The notes under the pieces are model-generated. The model saw nothing but the letters and a program-made list of their open reading frames with translations. It was not told the DNA's origin and searched no databases. A DNA stretch of 64,000 nt from Streptomyces scopuliridis RB72 (GTDB lineage: Bacteria; Actinomycetota; Actinomycetes; Streptomycetales; Streptomycetaceae), in assembly GCF_000718095.1 (NCBI RefSeq), contig NZ_JOEI01000023.1:27855-91854 (forward strand), in the 5' to 3' direction. This document shows, in pieces, positions 23,744 to 31,331 of the stretch. Position numbers and translations under genes: made by a program. The stretch's first letter is position 1. Every line of letters begins with the position of its first letter.

Positions 23744-25177
23744 ATGAGACGCCTCACCGCCCTGATCCCCGCCATGGCACTGCTCACCACCGCACTCCTC
23801 GCCGCCGCGCCCTCGTCCGGCGCGGCGGCCCCGGCGGCCCCCGGCCCGGCGCTCACCAGGGTCGCCGACACCCAACTCGACAGCCAGGCCGTCTACTTCG
23901 TCTCCTACGACGGCCTGGTCAACAACAACTCCTTCCAGAAGAACGGTCTGCTGACCTACCGGGGCTACCAGTACGCCGCCTGGTACACGGCCGACCGCAC
24001 CGCGGTGGTCGCCCGCCGCGCCCTCGGGGCGTCCTCCTGGCAGACCGCGCGGCTGCCGCACCAGCTCACCGTCGACGACTCCCACAACGTCATCTCCATG
24101 GGCCTCTCGCGGGCCGACGGCCGGCTGCACCTCAACATGGACTCGCACAGCAACGGCTTCTTCTATGTGAAGTCGGCCGCCGGACTGCTGGACGATCCCG
24201 CCGGGCGCGCCTGGAACAGCGGCCAGTTCGGCGCCGTGCAGACCACACTCGACGGGCTCGCGCTCACCTCGCAGTTCACCTATCCGCAGTTCGTCGCCAC
24301 CCCCGAGGGCCGGCTCCAGCTCAGCTACCGCGCCGGGGTCTCGGGCAACGGCCGCAACGCGCTGGCCGAGTACGACGGCTCACGGTGGACCGCCCTCGGC
24401 GAATGGTCCGCGTCCACCGGCACGTACACCAGCGAGCACGGATCGAGCACCGCCCGCAATATGTATCTGCACGGGATCGATTACGGCGCCGACGGCCGGC
24501 TGCACGCCTTCTACACCTGGCGCGAACAGAACAACGCCGTCATGTGCGCCGGCGGCGGGCTCACCAACCATGACACCGGCTATGTGTACAGCGCCGACCG
24601 CGGCCGCACCTGGCGCAACGCGGCGGGTACGGCGGTCGGTACCACCGGCGGCTCCGACACCGTCGCGGTCGGCGACGCCGGTACGGTCGTCGACCCGCTC
24701 AACCCCGATCACTCCCTGATGAACCAGGAGAGCCAGACCACCGACTCCGCCGGGCTCCCGCACGCGATCATCAGCTACGTCCCCGGCCGCTTCGGCCAGT
24801 GCACCACCAACTATGTCGCCGACCGCACAGCGAACGGCCGTGCCTTCCACCTCTTCAAGGACTCCTCGGGCGCCTGGAAGAAGACCGAGATACCGGTGCC
24901 GCTCAACTCCAGCCAGCGCACCCGGCTCGTCCTCGACCGCTATGACAACGCCTACGCCGTGCTGCCGTACGGACGGATCGTCGCCGCCTCCAAGTCCTCG
25001 GGGTACACCGACTGGAGGACCCTGTTCGACGGCGCGGGGCTGAGCGCCTTCGGCGAGGTCGTCGTGGACGAGACCCGCGTCGCCCAGGACGGCGTTCTCT
25101 CGTTCATGTATCAGCGGAAGTCGACGGGCACCACGCCCTCGCCCCTGCGGGTCATCGACTTCCGGCTCCCGTCCTGA
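23744..25177 (+). CDS. Secreted BNR_4 beta-propeller protein, likely rhamnose-releasing enzyme
   Basis: The protein has 477 residues. A signal peptide (MRRLTALIPAMALLTTALLA, then AAPSSGAAA) precedes a propeller with the BNR_4 (PF15892) pattern: TVDDSHNVISMGLSRADGRL, HLNMDSHSNGFFYVKS, FTYPQFVATPEGRLQLSYR, HGIDYGADGRLHAFYTWREQ and YVYSADRGRTWRN. BNR_4 propellers include enzymes acting at L-rhamnose-alpha-1,4-glucuronate linkages (GH145 hydrolases and PL42 lyases). Two histidines in DDSHN and DSHSN sit where those enzymes keep metal/catalytic histidines. Lying between the mutarotase and an isomerase in the rhamnose operon, it probably releases rhamnose or a rhamnosyl end group outside the cell. 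Enzyme class remains inference. Confidence 0.72.
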   Translation: MRRLTALIPAMALLTTALLAAAPSSGAAAPAAPGPALTRVADTQLDSQAVYFVSYDGLVNNNSFQKNGLLTYRGYQYAAWYTADRTAVVARRALGASSWQTARLPHQLTVDDSHNVISMGLSRADGRLHLNMDSHSNGFFYVKSAAGLLDDPAGRAWNSGQFGAVQTTLDGLALTSQFTYPQFVATPEGRLQLSYRAGVSGNGRNALAEYDGSRWTALGEWSASTGTYTSEHGSSTARNMYLHGIDYGADGRLHAFYTWREQNNAVMCAGGGLTNHDTGYVYSADRGRTWRNAAGTAVGTTGGSDTVAVGDAGTVVDPLNPDHSLMNQESQTTDSAGLPHAIISYVPGRFGQCTTNYVADRTANGRAFHLFKDSSGAWKKTEIPVPLNSSQRTRLVLDRYDNAYAVLPYGRIVAASKSSGYTDWRTLFDGAGLSAFGEVVVDETRVAQDGVLSFMYQRKSTGTTPSPLRVIDFRLPS

Positions 25178-25212
25178 GGCACCACTCCGTCCAGAGGCAC
25201 GAAGGAATCGCC

Positions 25213-26637
25213 ATGACCGCACGCACCCCCGCCGTCGCCCGTAAACCCAGGATCGGCCTGGTCGCCGGGGGACTCGGCGCCTACTGGCCGCAGTTCCCCG
25301 AGCTGCTCCCGCAGCTCCAGCGCTCCGCGGACCGGGTCACCGTACGGATGCGGGAGTTCGACGCCGAGGTCATCGACGTCGGCTTCATCTCCGACGCGCA
25401 GGAGGGGGCCGAGGCCGCCGAGAAGCTGCGCGCCGCCGACTGCGATCTCATCGTCGGCTTCCTCACCACGTATATGACGGCCACGATGCTCGTGCCCATC
25501 GCACAGCGCAGCGGCGCGCCCGTCCTGCTGATCAACCTCCAGCCCACGCCGTCCATGGACCACGCCTCGTTCGACACCGGACAGTGGCTGGCCTACTGCG
25601 GCGCCTGCCCGCTGCCGGAGATGGCCAACGCCTTCGAACGTGTCGGCGTGCCGTTCCGCTCGGTCTCCGGTTATCTGGAGGACGAGCGCGCCTGGCGGCG
25701 CATCGGCCGCTGGATCCGCGCCGCCGGGGTCCGCTCGGTGCTGCGCAACGGCCGCCACGGTCTGATGGGCCATCTCTACCCCGGGATGTACGACGTCTCC
25801 ACGGACCTCACCATGGTCCCCGGTCAGCTCGGCGGCCATGTGGAGGTCGTCGAATTCGATGATCTGCGGGTACGGGTGGAGCAGGTCAAGGACGACGACC
25901 TCGCCGCGAAACTGGACGAGACCCGCGAGGTCTTCGCACTCGCCGACTCCGTGGTCGAGGAAGACCTCCGCTGGGCCGCCCGCGTCGCCGTCGGCCTCGA
26001 CCGGCTGGTGGAGGACTTCGACCTGGACTCGCTCGCGTACTACCACCGCGGACTGGACGCCGAGGTCCATGAACGGCTCGGCGCGGGCATGATCCTCGGC
26101 TCCTCGCTGCTCACCGCGCGCGGTATCCCGGCCTGCGGGGAGTACGAACTGCGCACCTCCCTGGCCATGCTCGTCGCCGACCGGCTCGGCGCGGGCGGTT
26201 CGTTCACCGAACTCCAGGCGCTGGACTTCACGGCCGGAGTGGTCGAGATGGGCCATGACGGCCCCGGGCATCTCGCCATCAGCGCCCGTAAGCCGCTGCT
26301 GCGCGGACTCGGCGTCTACCACGGCAAGCGCGGCTGGGGGGTCTCCGTCGAGTTCGACGTACGGCACGGACCCGTCACTTTGGTCGGGCTCGGACAGAGC
26401 GGCGACGGCCGCTACCGGCTGGTCGCCGCCGAGGGCGAGGTCGTCCCCGGCCCGCATCTGGAGATCGGCAACACCACCTCGCGCGTCGACTTCGGCTGCG
26501 ACCCGGGGGAGTGGACCGACGCCTGGAGCGCGAGCGGGGTCGGCCATCACTGGGCGCTGGCCACCGGCGGACTGCTGCCCGAACTGCGTGCGCTGTCCGG
26601 GCTGACGGGCCTGGAGCTCGTGGAAGTCTCCGTCTGA
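25213..26637 (+). CDS. L-arabinose/L-fucose isomerase-family protein
   Basis: The 474-residue protein resembles L-arabinose isomerases: RKPRIGLVAGGLGAYWPQFP, CDLIVGFLTTYMTATMLVPI, VLLINLQPTPSMDHASFDTG, LMGHLYPGMYDVSTDLTMVP. Candidate metal ligands are GEYELRTSL and SFTELQALDF (glutamates) and VEMGHDGPGHLAI and GVGHHWALA (histidines), matching the E-E-H-H pattern of AraA. It belongs to a divergent clade, since the canonical AraA context around these residues differs. Encoded in the rhamnose transporter operon beside a true RhaI, it may isomerise a second deoxy- or pentose sugar freed with rhamnose. The next gene starts inside its stop codon. Confidence 0.78.
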   Translation: MTARTPAVARKPRIGLVAGGLGAYWPQFPELLPQLQRSADRVTVRMREFDAEVIDVGFISDAQEGAEAAEKLRAADCDLIVGFLTTYMTATMLVPIAQRSGAPVLLINLQPTPSMDHASFDTGQWLAYCGACPLPEMANAFERVGVPFRSVSGYLEDERAWRRIGRWIRAAGVRSVLRNGRHGLMGHLYPGMYDVSTDLTMVPGQLGGHVEVVEFDDLRVRVEQVKDDDLAAKLDETREVFALADSVVEEDLRWAARVAVGLDRLVEDFDLDSLAYYHRGLDAEVHERLGAGMILGSSLLTARGIPACGEYELRTSLAMLVADRLGAGGSFTELQALDFTAGVVEMGHDGPGHLAISARKPLLRGLGVYHGKRGWGVSVEFDVRHGPVTLVGLGQSGDGRYRLVAAEGEVVPGPHLEIGNTTSRVDFGCDPGEWTDAWSASGVGHHWALATGGLLPELRALSGLTGLELVEVSV

Positions 26638-27662
26638 TGCGTCGGCCGGTGGGAATCAAGGACGTGGCCGGCGCGGCCGGTGTCTCGGTGGGCACCGTCT
26701 CGAATGTGATCAACCGCCCCGAGTCCGTGACCGAGGAGACCCGCCGGCGTGTCCTGTCCACCATCGAACGGCTCGGCTACGTACGCAGCGAGTCCGCGCG
26801 CCAGCTGCGCGCGGGCCGCAGTCGCATTCTGGCCATGCTCGTGCTCGACATGGCCAACCCGTTCTTCGTGGCGGTCGCCTCGGGCGCGGAACGCTCCGCC
26901 CGCGCGGCCGGACTCGGCGTGATGCTGTGCAACAGCGCCGAGAGCCCGGCGGAGGAGGCCACCTACCTCAATCTCTTCTCCGAACAGCAGGTACGGGGCG
27001 TGCTGGTCACCCCGGCCGATATGAGCGGACGCAATCTCGACGCGTTCCGGCGCCATGGCATCCCGTTCGTCCTCGTCGACCGCATCGTGCCCAGCGCGGA
27101 CGGCTGTTCGGTCTCCGTCGACGATGTGGCCGGCGGCGCCCTGGCCGTACGTCATCTGCTGCGGCGCGGCTGCCGCGAGATCGTGTATGTCAGCGGTCCG
27201 ATGCATCTGGCGCAGTGCCGCAACCGCCGCGAGGGCGCGCTGCTCGCCCTCGCGGAAGCGGGGCTGCCGCCCGAGGCGCTCCGGCATGTCGAGGCCGCGC
27301 GGCTGGATGTCGTCGCGGGCCGGGACGCCGGGGCGCGGCTGCTCGGTATGGAGTCCCGGCCGAGCGCGGTGTTCTGCGCCAACGACCTGCTCGCCCTGGG
27401 AGTGCTGCAGACGCTGTACCACGCCGGGATACGGGTGCCCGAGGATGTCGCCCTCGTCGGCTACGACGACATAGAGTTCGCGTCCGCCGCGGCCGTACCG
27501 CTGACGTCGGTACGTCAGCCTGCCTTCCAGTTGGGCGGGGCCGCGGCGGATCTGCTCATCGAGGAGACCGGCGACGATGCCGCGCGCCATGATCACCGGC
27601 GCATCGTGCTGCAGCCCGAACTCGTGGTGCGGGCCTCCACGCTCGACCGGCCGCACCACTGA
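26637..27662 (+). CDS. LacI-family regulator, likely rhamnose repressor (copy 2)
   Basis: The 341-residue regulator has the DNA-binding segment GIKDVAGAAGVSVGTVSNVI followed by NRPESVTEET and a ligand core (AMLVLDMANPFFVAVASGAE, GVLVTPADMSGRNLDAFRRH, LVGYDDIEFASAAAVPLTSV). It is a close paralogue of the regulator at 12144, alike along its whole length. ATG at 26637 shares its first base with the stop codon of the isomerase gene (TGATG), so translation is coupled. It is the last gene of the transporter operon. Most likely it binds the same O1/O2 operators, with rhamnose or a derivative as inducer. Confidence 0.9.
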   Translation: MRRPVGIKDVAGAAGVSVGTVSNVINRPESVTEETRRRVLSTIERLGYVRSESARQLRAGRSRILAMLVLDMANPFFVAVASGAERSARAAGLGVMLCNSAESPAEEATYLNLFSEQQVRGVLVTPADMSGRNLDAFRRHGIPFVLVDRIVPSADGCSVSVDDVAGGALAVRHLLRRGCREIVYVSGPMHLAQCRNRREGALLALAEAGLPPEALRHVEAARLDVVAGRDAGARLLGMESRPSAVFCANDLLALGVLQTLYHAGIRVPEDVALVGYDDIEFASAAAVPLTSVRQPAFQLGGAAADLLIEETGDDAARHDHRRIVLQPELVVRASTLDRPHH

Positions 27663-27738
27663 ACGACCGGGAACGGAACCCCCGTTGAACGGCCGGGAAC
27701 GGACTGCCCGTTGAACGGCTGAGAACGGAGCGCCCGTC
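27661..27738. repeat. Three tandem 26-bp imperfect repeats
   Basis: Units start at 27661, 27687 and 27713, each reading GAACGRCYGRGAACGGA with an ending near CCCGTT/C. The array begins on the last bases of the lacI stop and stops 12 bases before the chitinase operator. Each unit contains two GAACGG half motifs. It is not coding and no hairpin is apparent. Confidence 0.75.
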
Positions 27739-27749
27739 AGCCGCCGACT

Positions 27750-27766
27750 TGGTCTAGACCTTGACA
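27750..27766 (+). promoter_or_regulatory. Chitinase promoter with DasR-like operator (dre)
   Basis: TGGTCTAGACCT (27750-27761) matches the 12-bp element of Streptomyces chitinase promoters and the DasR dre core; GGTCTAGACC within it is a perfect palindrome. A TTGACA hexamer (27761-27766) shares its last base, so repressor binding would exclude RNA polymerase. A clear -10 is not evident. Confidence 0.75.
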
Positions 27767-27848
27767 GGGCCCGCACAATTCCGCTTGGGTTCCTTCACCC
27801 CCCATGGCGAGCGCCGGCTGCGGCTGCTCGCGCGAAGGAGTGAGTCGT

Positions 27849-28907
27849 TTGAGACAGCGAGTTCTTGCCCTGCTCACGGCGATGGTTTCGGCCCTCGCCC
27901 TCGCCGTATTCCTGCCCGCCTCATCCGCCTCCGCGGCGACCTGCGGCCCCGGCTGGACCGCCTCCGCCGTCTACACCGGCGGAAACGTCGCCTCGTACAA
28001 CGGTCACAACTGGTCGGCGAAGTGGTGGACCCAGGGGGAGACCCCCGGCACCGCCGATGTCTGGGCCGATCAGGGCAGTTGTGACGGCTCCAGCCCCGGC
28101 GGCGGATCCGGTGGCAGCTGTGACTATCCGGCCTGGGTCGCGGGCCGCGCATACGTCACCGGCGACATCGTCAAGTACACCGACGGCAAGTTCTACCAGG
28201 CCGAGCACGACAACCCGGGTTACGACCCGGTCATCAGCACCTGGTACTGGGAGCCGTACACCTGCGGCACGACCCCGCCGCCACAGGGCGGATTCGTGGT
28301 CAGCGAGAGCCAGTTCAACCAGATGTTCCCGAGCCGGAACTCCTTCTACTCCTACAGCGGCCTGACCGCCGCCCTCGGCGCCTACCCCGGCTTCGCGAAC
28401 ACCGGCAGCGACACGATCAAGCGCCAGGAGGCCGCCGCCTTCCTGGCCAATGTCAGCCACGAGACCGGTGGGCTCGTCCATATCGTCGAGCAGAACACCG
28501 CCAACTACCCGCACTACTGCGACACTTCGCAGCCCTACGGCTGCCCCGCCGGACAGGCCGCGTACTACGGACGCGGACCGATCCAGCTGAGCTGGAACTT
28601 CAACTACAAGGCCGCGGGCGACGCCCTCGGCATCGACCTCCTCAACAACCCCTGGCTCGTGCAGAACGACTCGGCCGTGGCCTGGAAGACGGCCCTCTGG
28701 TACTGGAACACCCAGACCGGACCCGGCACGATGACCCCGCACAACGCCATGGTCAACAGCCGCGGCTTCGGTGAGACCATCCGCAGCATCAACGGCAGCA
28801 TCGAGTGCAACGGGGGCAACCCCGGACAGGTGCAGAGCCGGATCAACAGCTACCAGAGCTTCGTGCAGATCCTCGGGACCACTCCCGGGTCCAATCTGAG
28901 CTGCTGA
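27849..28907 (+). CDS. GH19 chitinase with two N-terminal CBM5/12 chitin-binding modules
   Basis: The secreted enzyme has 352 residues. The signal peptide is (M)RQRVLALLTAMVSALALAVF and ends ASSASA. Two carbohydrate-binding modules follow (about 30-80: GWTASAVYTGGNVASYNGHN; about 90-135: YPAWVAGRAYVTGDIVKYTD), separated by a glycine/serine linker. The GH19 domain from about 145 has FLANVSHETGGLVHIVEQN with the catalytic glutamate, AYYGRGPIQLSWNFNYKAAG and SRGFGETIRSINGSIECNGG. It cleaves chitin with inversion. TTG at 27849 is chosen because AAGGAG at 27835-27840 is spaced eight bases from it; an in-frame GTG at 27840 overlaps that site. Confidence 0.93.
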   Translation: MRQRVLALLTAMVSALALAVFLPASSASAATCGPGWTASAVYTGGNVASYNGHNWSAKWWTQGETPGTADVWADQGSCDGSSPGGGSGGSCDYPAWVAGRAYVTGDIVKYTDGKFYQAEHDNPGYDPVISTWYWEPYTCGTTPPPQGGFVVSESQFNQMFPSRNSFYSYSGLTAALGAYPGFANTGSDTIKRQEAAAFLANVSHETGGLVHIVEQNTANYPHYCDTSQPYGCPAGQAAYYGRGPIQLSWNFNYKAAGDALGIDLLNNPWLVQNDSAVAWKTALWYWNTQTGPGTMTPHNAMVNSRGFGETIRSINGSIECNGGNPGQVQSRINSYQSFVQILGTTPGSNLSC

Positions 28908-28924
28908 GCACCATCCGAGCAAAG

Positions 28925-28962
28925 GCCGGTCCGACGGTGTGCGCCGCCGTCGGACCGGCTTT
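28925..28962 (+). terminator. Intrinsic terminator of the chitinase gene
   Basis: Thirteen-base perfect arms (28925-28937 and 28947-28959) with a 9-base loop begin 17 bases after the chitinase stop. The stem is followed by a short T-run (CTTT). Confidence 0.85.
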
Positions 28963-29157
28963 CGCGTACCCACGGCCTTTCTCAGCCGGTCCGTTGACGG
29001 ACGGCGCCGGGCCGCGGGGATACGGGCGCGGGCCCCGCGGAGAACTGATCGGCCGCCGTGTCGTTGTGCCGGTCGGGGGCACGGCCCGTTCCCGCGCGCT
29101 CGCCGCGAGGCGGAGTTGTCGCCCCGACCGAGCAGCGCGCGACGAGCGGAGGCCTTC

Positions 29158-29754
29158 ATGCCGGCGGGAATCCAGGCGGAGTCGGACCGTACGAAGAGGC
29201 TTCCCGAGGTCCCGGACGCCCCGCGGACCGACGGGACGGTGTCCGGCGAGAAAGCCGCAGACGGGACGGGGGCCGACGCGACGGATCCGGCCGGACGCCT
29301 CAGGACGCGGCGTGATCTGCTGCGCGCGCTGTTCACCCTGGGCGTGGTCGCGGGCACCTCGGCGGCGCTGGTCCCCATCCTCAGGGCGGGCCGCGGGACC
29401 GCCGGCGCGACGGCCGGAGGCCCGGCAGGGAGTGCGGAGACCGGAGCGGACGGGGTCTTCGACGAGATGTACCGCGGACGGCGTATCCAGATCGGCCGCT
29501 CCGGCCCCGCGCATCCCGGCTCCGTCACCACGGTCCCGGCCGGTACGGATGTCTCCGCTCTGTCTCCGCCCTCCCTGCCCGGCATCCGGATCGACGGCCG
29601 GCCGCTCCACGTGATGCGACGGGCCGACGGCAGCTATCTGAGCATGGTCAACCACTACGAGTCGTTCCCGACCCCGCTCGCGGCGGCCCGTGCGGCGGTC
29701 AGGGATCTCAGGGGCGCGCAACTGGCTCTCGACGGGCCGGTCCATCACATCTGA
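29158..29754 (+). CDS. melC1: Tyrosinase copper chaperone (caddie protein), MelC1-like
   Basis: The 198-residue protein has a twin-arginine-like export segment rather far inside the chain (RTRRDLLRALFTLGVVAGTS, about residues 50-70) after a polar N-terminal 45 residues. The conserved caddie core follows: FDEMYRGRRIQIGRSGPAHP and IDGRPLHVMRRADGSYLSMV with NHYESFPTPLAAARAAV. Caddie proteins bind apo-tyrosinase, deliver copper and carry it out through the Tat pathway. The histidine-rich loop usual after YRGRRIQ in MelC1 is missing; only AHP remains there. ATG at 29158 has GGAGG upstream. The tyrosinase gene starts 51 bases later. Confidence 0.87.
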   Translation: MPAGIQAESDRTKRLPEVPDAPRTDGTVSGEKAADGTGADATDPAGRLRTRRDLLRALFTLGVVAGTSAALVPILRAGRGTAGATAGGPAGSAETGADGVFDEMYRGRRIQIGRSGPAHPGSVTTVPAGTDVSALSPPSLPGIRIDGRPLHVMRRADGSYLSMVNHYESFPTPLAAARAAVRDLRGAQLALDGPVHHI

Positions 29755-29805
29755 CCCGTCCGACCGTCCCGTCTCACCGCATCCGACGGCTGGAGGGCCT
29801 CACCC

Positions 29806-30669
29806 GTGTACATCAGAAAGAACCAGCGGAACCTCACCAGCGCCGAGAAGAAGAGCTTCGTCAGCGCCGTACTTGAGCTCAAACGCCGTGGTGAGTACGA
29901 CGAGTTCGTCCGGCTGCATGTCCGGTACCACGTCTCCGACGCGGAGGGCGGGCTGCGCGCCGGGCACATGGCTCCGTCGTTCTTCCCCTGGCACCGCCGC
30001 TTCCTGCTGGAGTTCGAGCGCGCGCTGCGGCGGGTGGACCCGAACGTGACCGTCCCGTACTGGGACTGGACCACCGACAACACACCGGCCGCCACGCTCT
30101 GGTCCGAGGACTTCCTCGGCGGCACCGGCCGCTCGCGCGACCATCAGGTCCTCACCGGTCCGTTCGCCTACAAGGCGGGCAACTGGACGATCAGGGGCGG
30201 GGTGACGGAGGGGAAGTTCCTCACCCGCGATCTCGGCCGCCCCTCCGAGCCGGTCGCGCTGCCCACCAAGGACGAACTGGCCTGGGCAATGGACGAGAAG
30301 GTGTACGACGCGGCGCCCTGGGACTCGACGGCGACCTCCGGCTTCCGGAACAGGCTGGAGGGCTGGATGTCCGGAGGCGACGCGCCCTGGTGCAACCACA
30401 ACCGTGTGCACCGCTGGATCGGCGGCCATATGCTCGGCGGCTCCTCGCCCGACGACCCCGTTTTCTGGCTCCACCACGCCTTCGTGGATCTGCTCTGGGA
30501 CCGCTGGCAGAACAAGCACCCGAAGGCGACCTATCTGCCGAAGTCGAAGCTGGGCGCCGGAGATCCGCAGAGCGGCCGGGCGATCAGTCTGGTGGAACCG
30601 ATGCCGCCCTGGAACGTGAAGCCGTCCGAACTCCTCGACCACCGGGACCTGTACCGCTACGAAGGGTGA
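29806..30669 (+). CDS. melC2: Tyrosinase, MelC2-like
   Basis: The 287-residue type-3 copper oxidase hydroxylates monophenols and oxidises catechols to quinones, which leads to melanin. The copper A histidines appear in RLHVRYH, GHMAPSFFPWHRRFLLEFER, and copper B in HNRVHRWIGGHMLGG and VFWLHHAFVDLLWDRW. The conserved PYWDWTTDN motif is intact. It lacks its own signal peptide, as expected for a protein exported bound to its caddie. GTG at 29806 follows GGAGGG. A strong terminator follows the gene. Confidence 0.95.
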   Translation: MYIRKNQRNLTSAEKKSFVSAVLELKRRGEYDEFVRLHVRYHVSDAEGGLRAGHMAPSFFPWHRRFLLEFERALRRVDPNVTVPYWDWTTDNTPAATLWSEDFLGGTGRSRDHQVLTGPFAYKAGNWTIRGGVTEGKFLTRDLGRPSEPVALPTKDELAWAMDEKVYDAAPWDSTATSGFRNRLEGWMSGGDAPWCNHNRVHRWIGGHMLGGSSPDDPVFWLHHAFVDLLWDRWQNKHPKATYLPKSKLGAGDPQSGRAISLVEPMPPWNVKPSELLDHRDLYRYEG

Positions 30670-30684
30670 CTGTCCGGCAGACGT

Positions 30685-30720
30685 GAACGGCCCCCCGCGT
30701 GGACACGCGGGGGGCCGTTC
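30685..30720. terminator. Bidirectional terminator after the tyrosinase gene
   Basis: Sixteen-base arms GAACGGCCCCCCGCGT and its complement enclose a four-base loop. It sits between the convergent tyrosinase and chaplin genes. Confidence 0.88.
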
Positions 30721-30765
30721 TCACCGGATGCGCGCGGCCCCGGGGCCGCGCACCTTCATCAGTGA

Positions 30766-31188
30766 TCAGCCGCCGTAGCCGCCACCCTCGTGGTGCTCGC
30801 GGCCCTCGTGGTGCTCGCCACCCTCGTGGTGCTCGCGGCCTTCGTGGTGCTCGCCACCCTCGTGGTGCTCGCGACCCTCGTGGTGCTCGCGACCCTTGTG
30901 GTGCTCGCGACCCTTGTGGTGCTCGCGACCCTTGTGGTGCTTTTCGCCGGACAGGTTGACGCACTTGTTGCCGAACGCCGGGTTGAGCAGGCCGATCACG
31001 TTGACGCTGTTGCCGCAGACGTTGATCGGGACATGCAGGGGCACCTGGACGACATTGCCCGACACGACACCGGGCGAGCCGATGGCGGCGGCCCCGGCGT
31101 CGGCGTCGGCAGCGGCCATACCGGCGCCACCGGCCAGCACGGCGCCCGTGCCGACGAGAACAGCTGTTGCCTTCGCGATACGCGACAT
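30766..31188 (-). CDS. Short chaplin with histidine-rich hexapeptide-repeat tail
   Basis: This 140-residue secreted protein has a signal peptide (MSRIAKATAVLVGTGAVLAG through MAAA) and then one chaplin domain: IGSPGVVSGNVVQVPLHVPI, NVCGNSVNVIGLLNPAFGNK, CVN, with the two cysteines (58 and 76) of ChpE-H-type short chaplins. Chaplins assemble into surface amyloid that coats aerial hyphae. From residue 82 to 135 a tail of nine six-residue units (K/R/G-E-HH-K/E-G) adds 18 histidines; ordinary short chaplins end soon after CVN. No sorting signal is present. ATG at 31188 follows AAGGAG; a BldN-like promoter lies upstream. Confidence 0.9.
   Translation of the reverse strand: MSRIAKATAVLVGTGAVLAGGAGMAAADADAGAAAIGSPGVVSGNVVQVPLHVPINVCGNSVNVIGLLNPAFGNKCVNLSGEKHHKGREHHKGREHHKGREHHEGREHHEGGEHHEGREHHEGGEHHEGREHHEGGGYGG
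30784..30945. repeat. Nine tandem 18-bp repeats coding the chaplin tail
   Basis: Each 18-bp unit encodes one hexapeptide with an invariant His-His pair. The units differ mainly at codons for Lys/Glu and Arg/Gly, giving a basic first third and an acidic rest. Unit number may vary between strains by slippage. Confidence 0.9.
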
Positions 31189-31246
31189 CAAGAATCTCCT
31201 TGAACCGTTTGGAGCACAGCCGCACGATGCGCGGCCTCACGCCCCT

Positions 31247-31274
31247 TCAACGCCCCGATTCACGCTCGGTAACG
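31247..31274 (-). promoter_or_regulatory. BldN-type promoter of the chaplin gene
   Basis: On the minus strand CGTTAC (31269-31274) and CGTTGA (31247-31252) are separated by exactly 16 bp, close to the known sigma-BldN consensus CGTAAC-N16-CGTTGA (one mismatch). Chaplin genes are established BldN targets. The 5' leader would be about 50 bases. Confidence 0.65.
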
Positions 31275-31331
31275 GATATCCGGCAATCCGGTCCCCATCA
31301 CCGTCATCATCACCTGGTCAGCGGAGCAGAC

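Noticed and set aside
30784..30945. Regular 18-bp repeats that could suggest a CRISPR or minisatellite
   Set aside because: There are no spacers; the units are contiguous, in frame and encode the chaplin tail.
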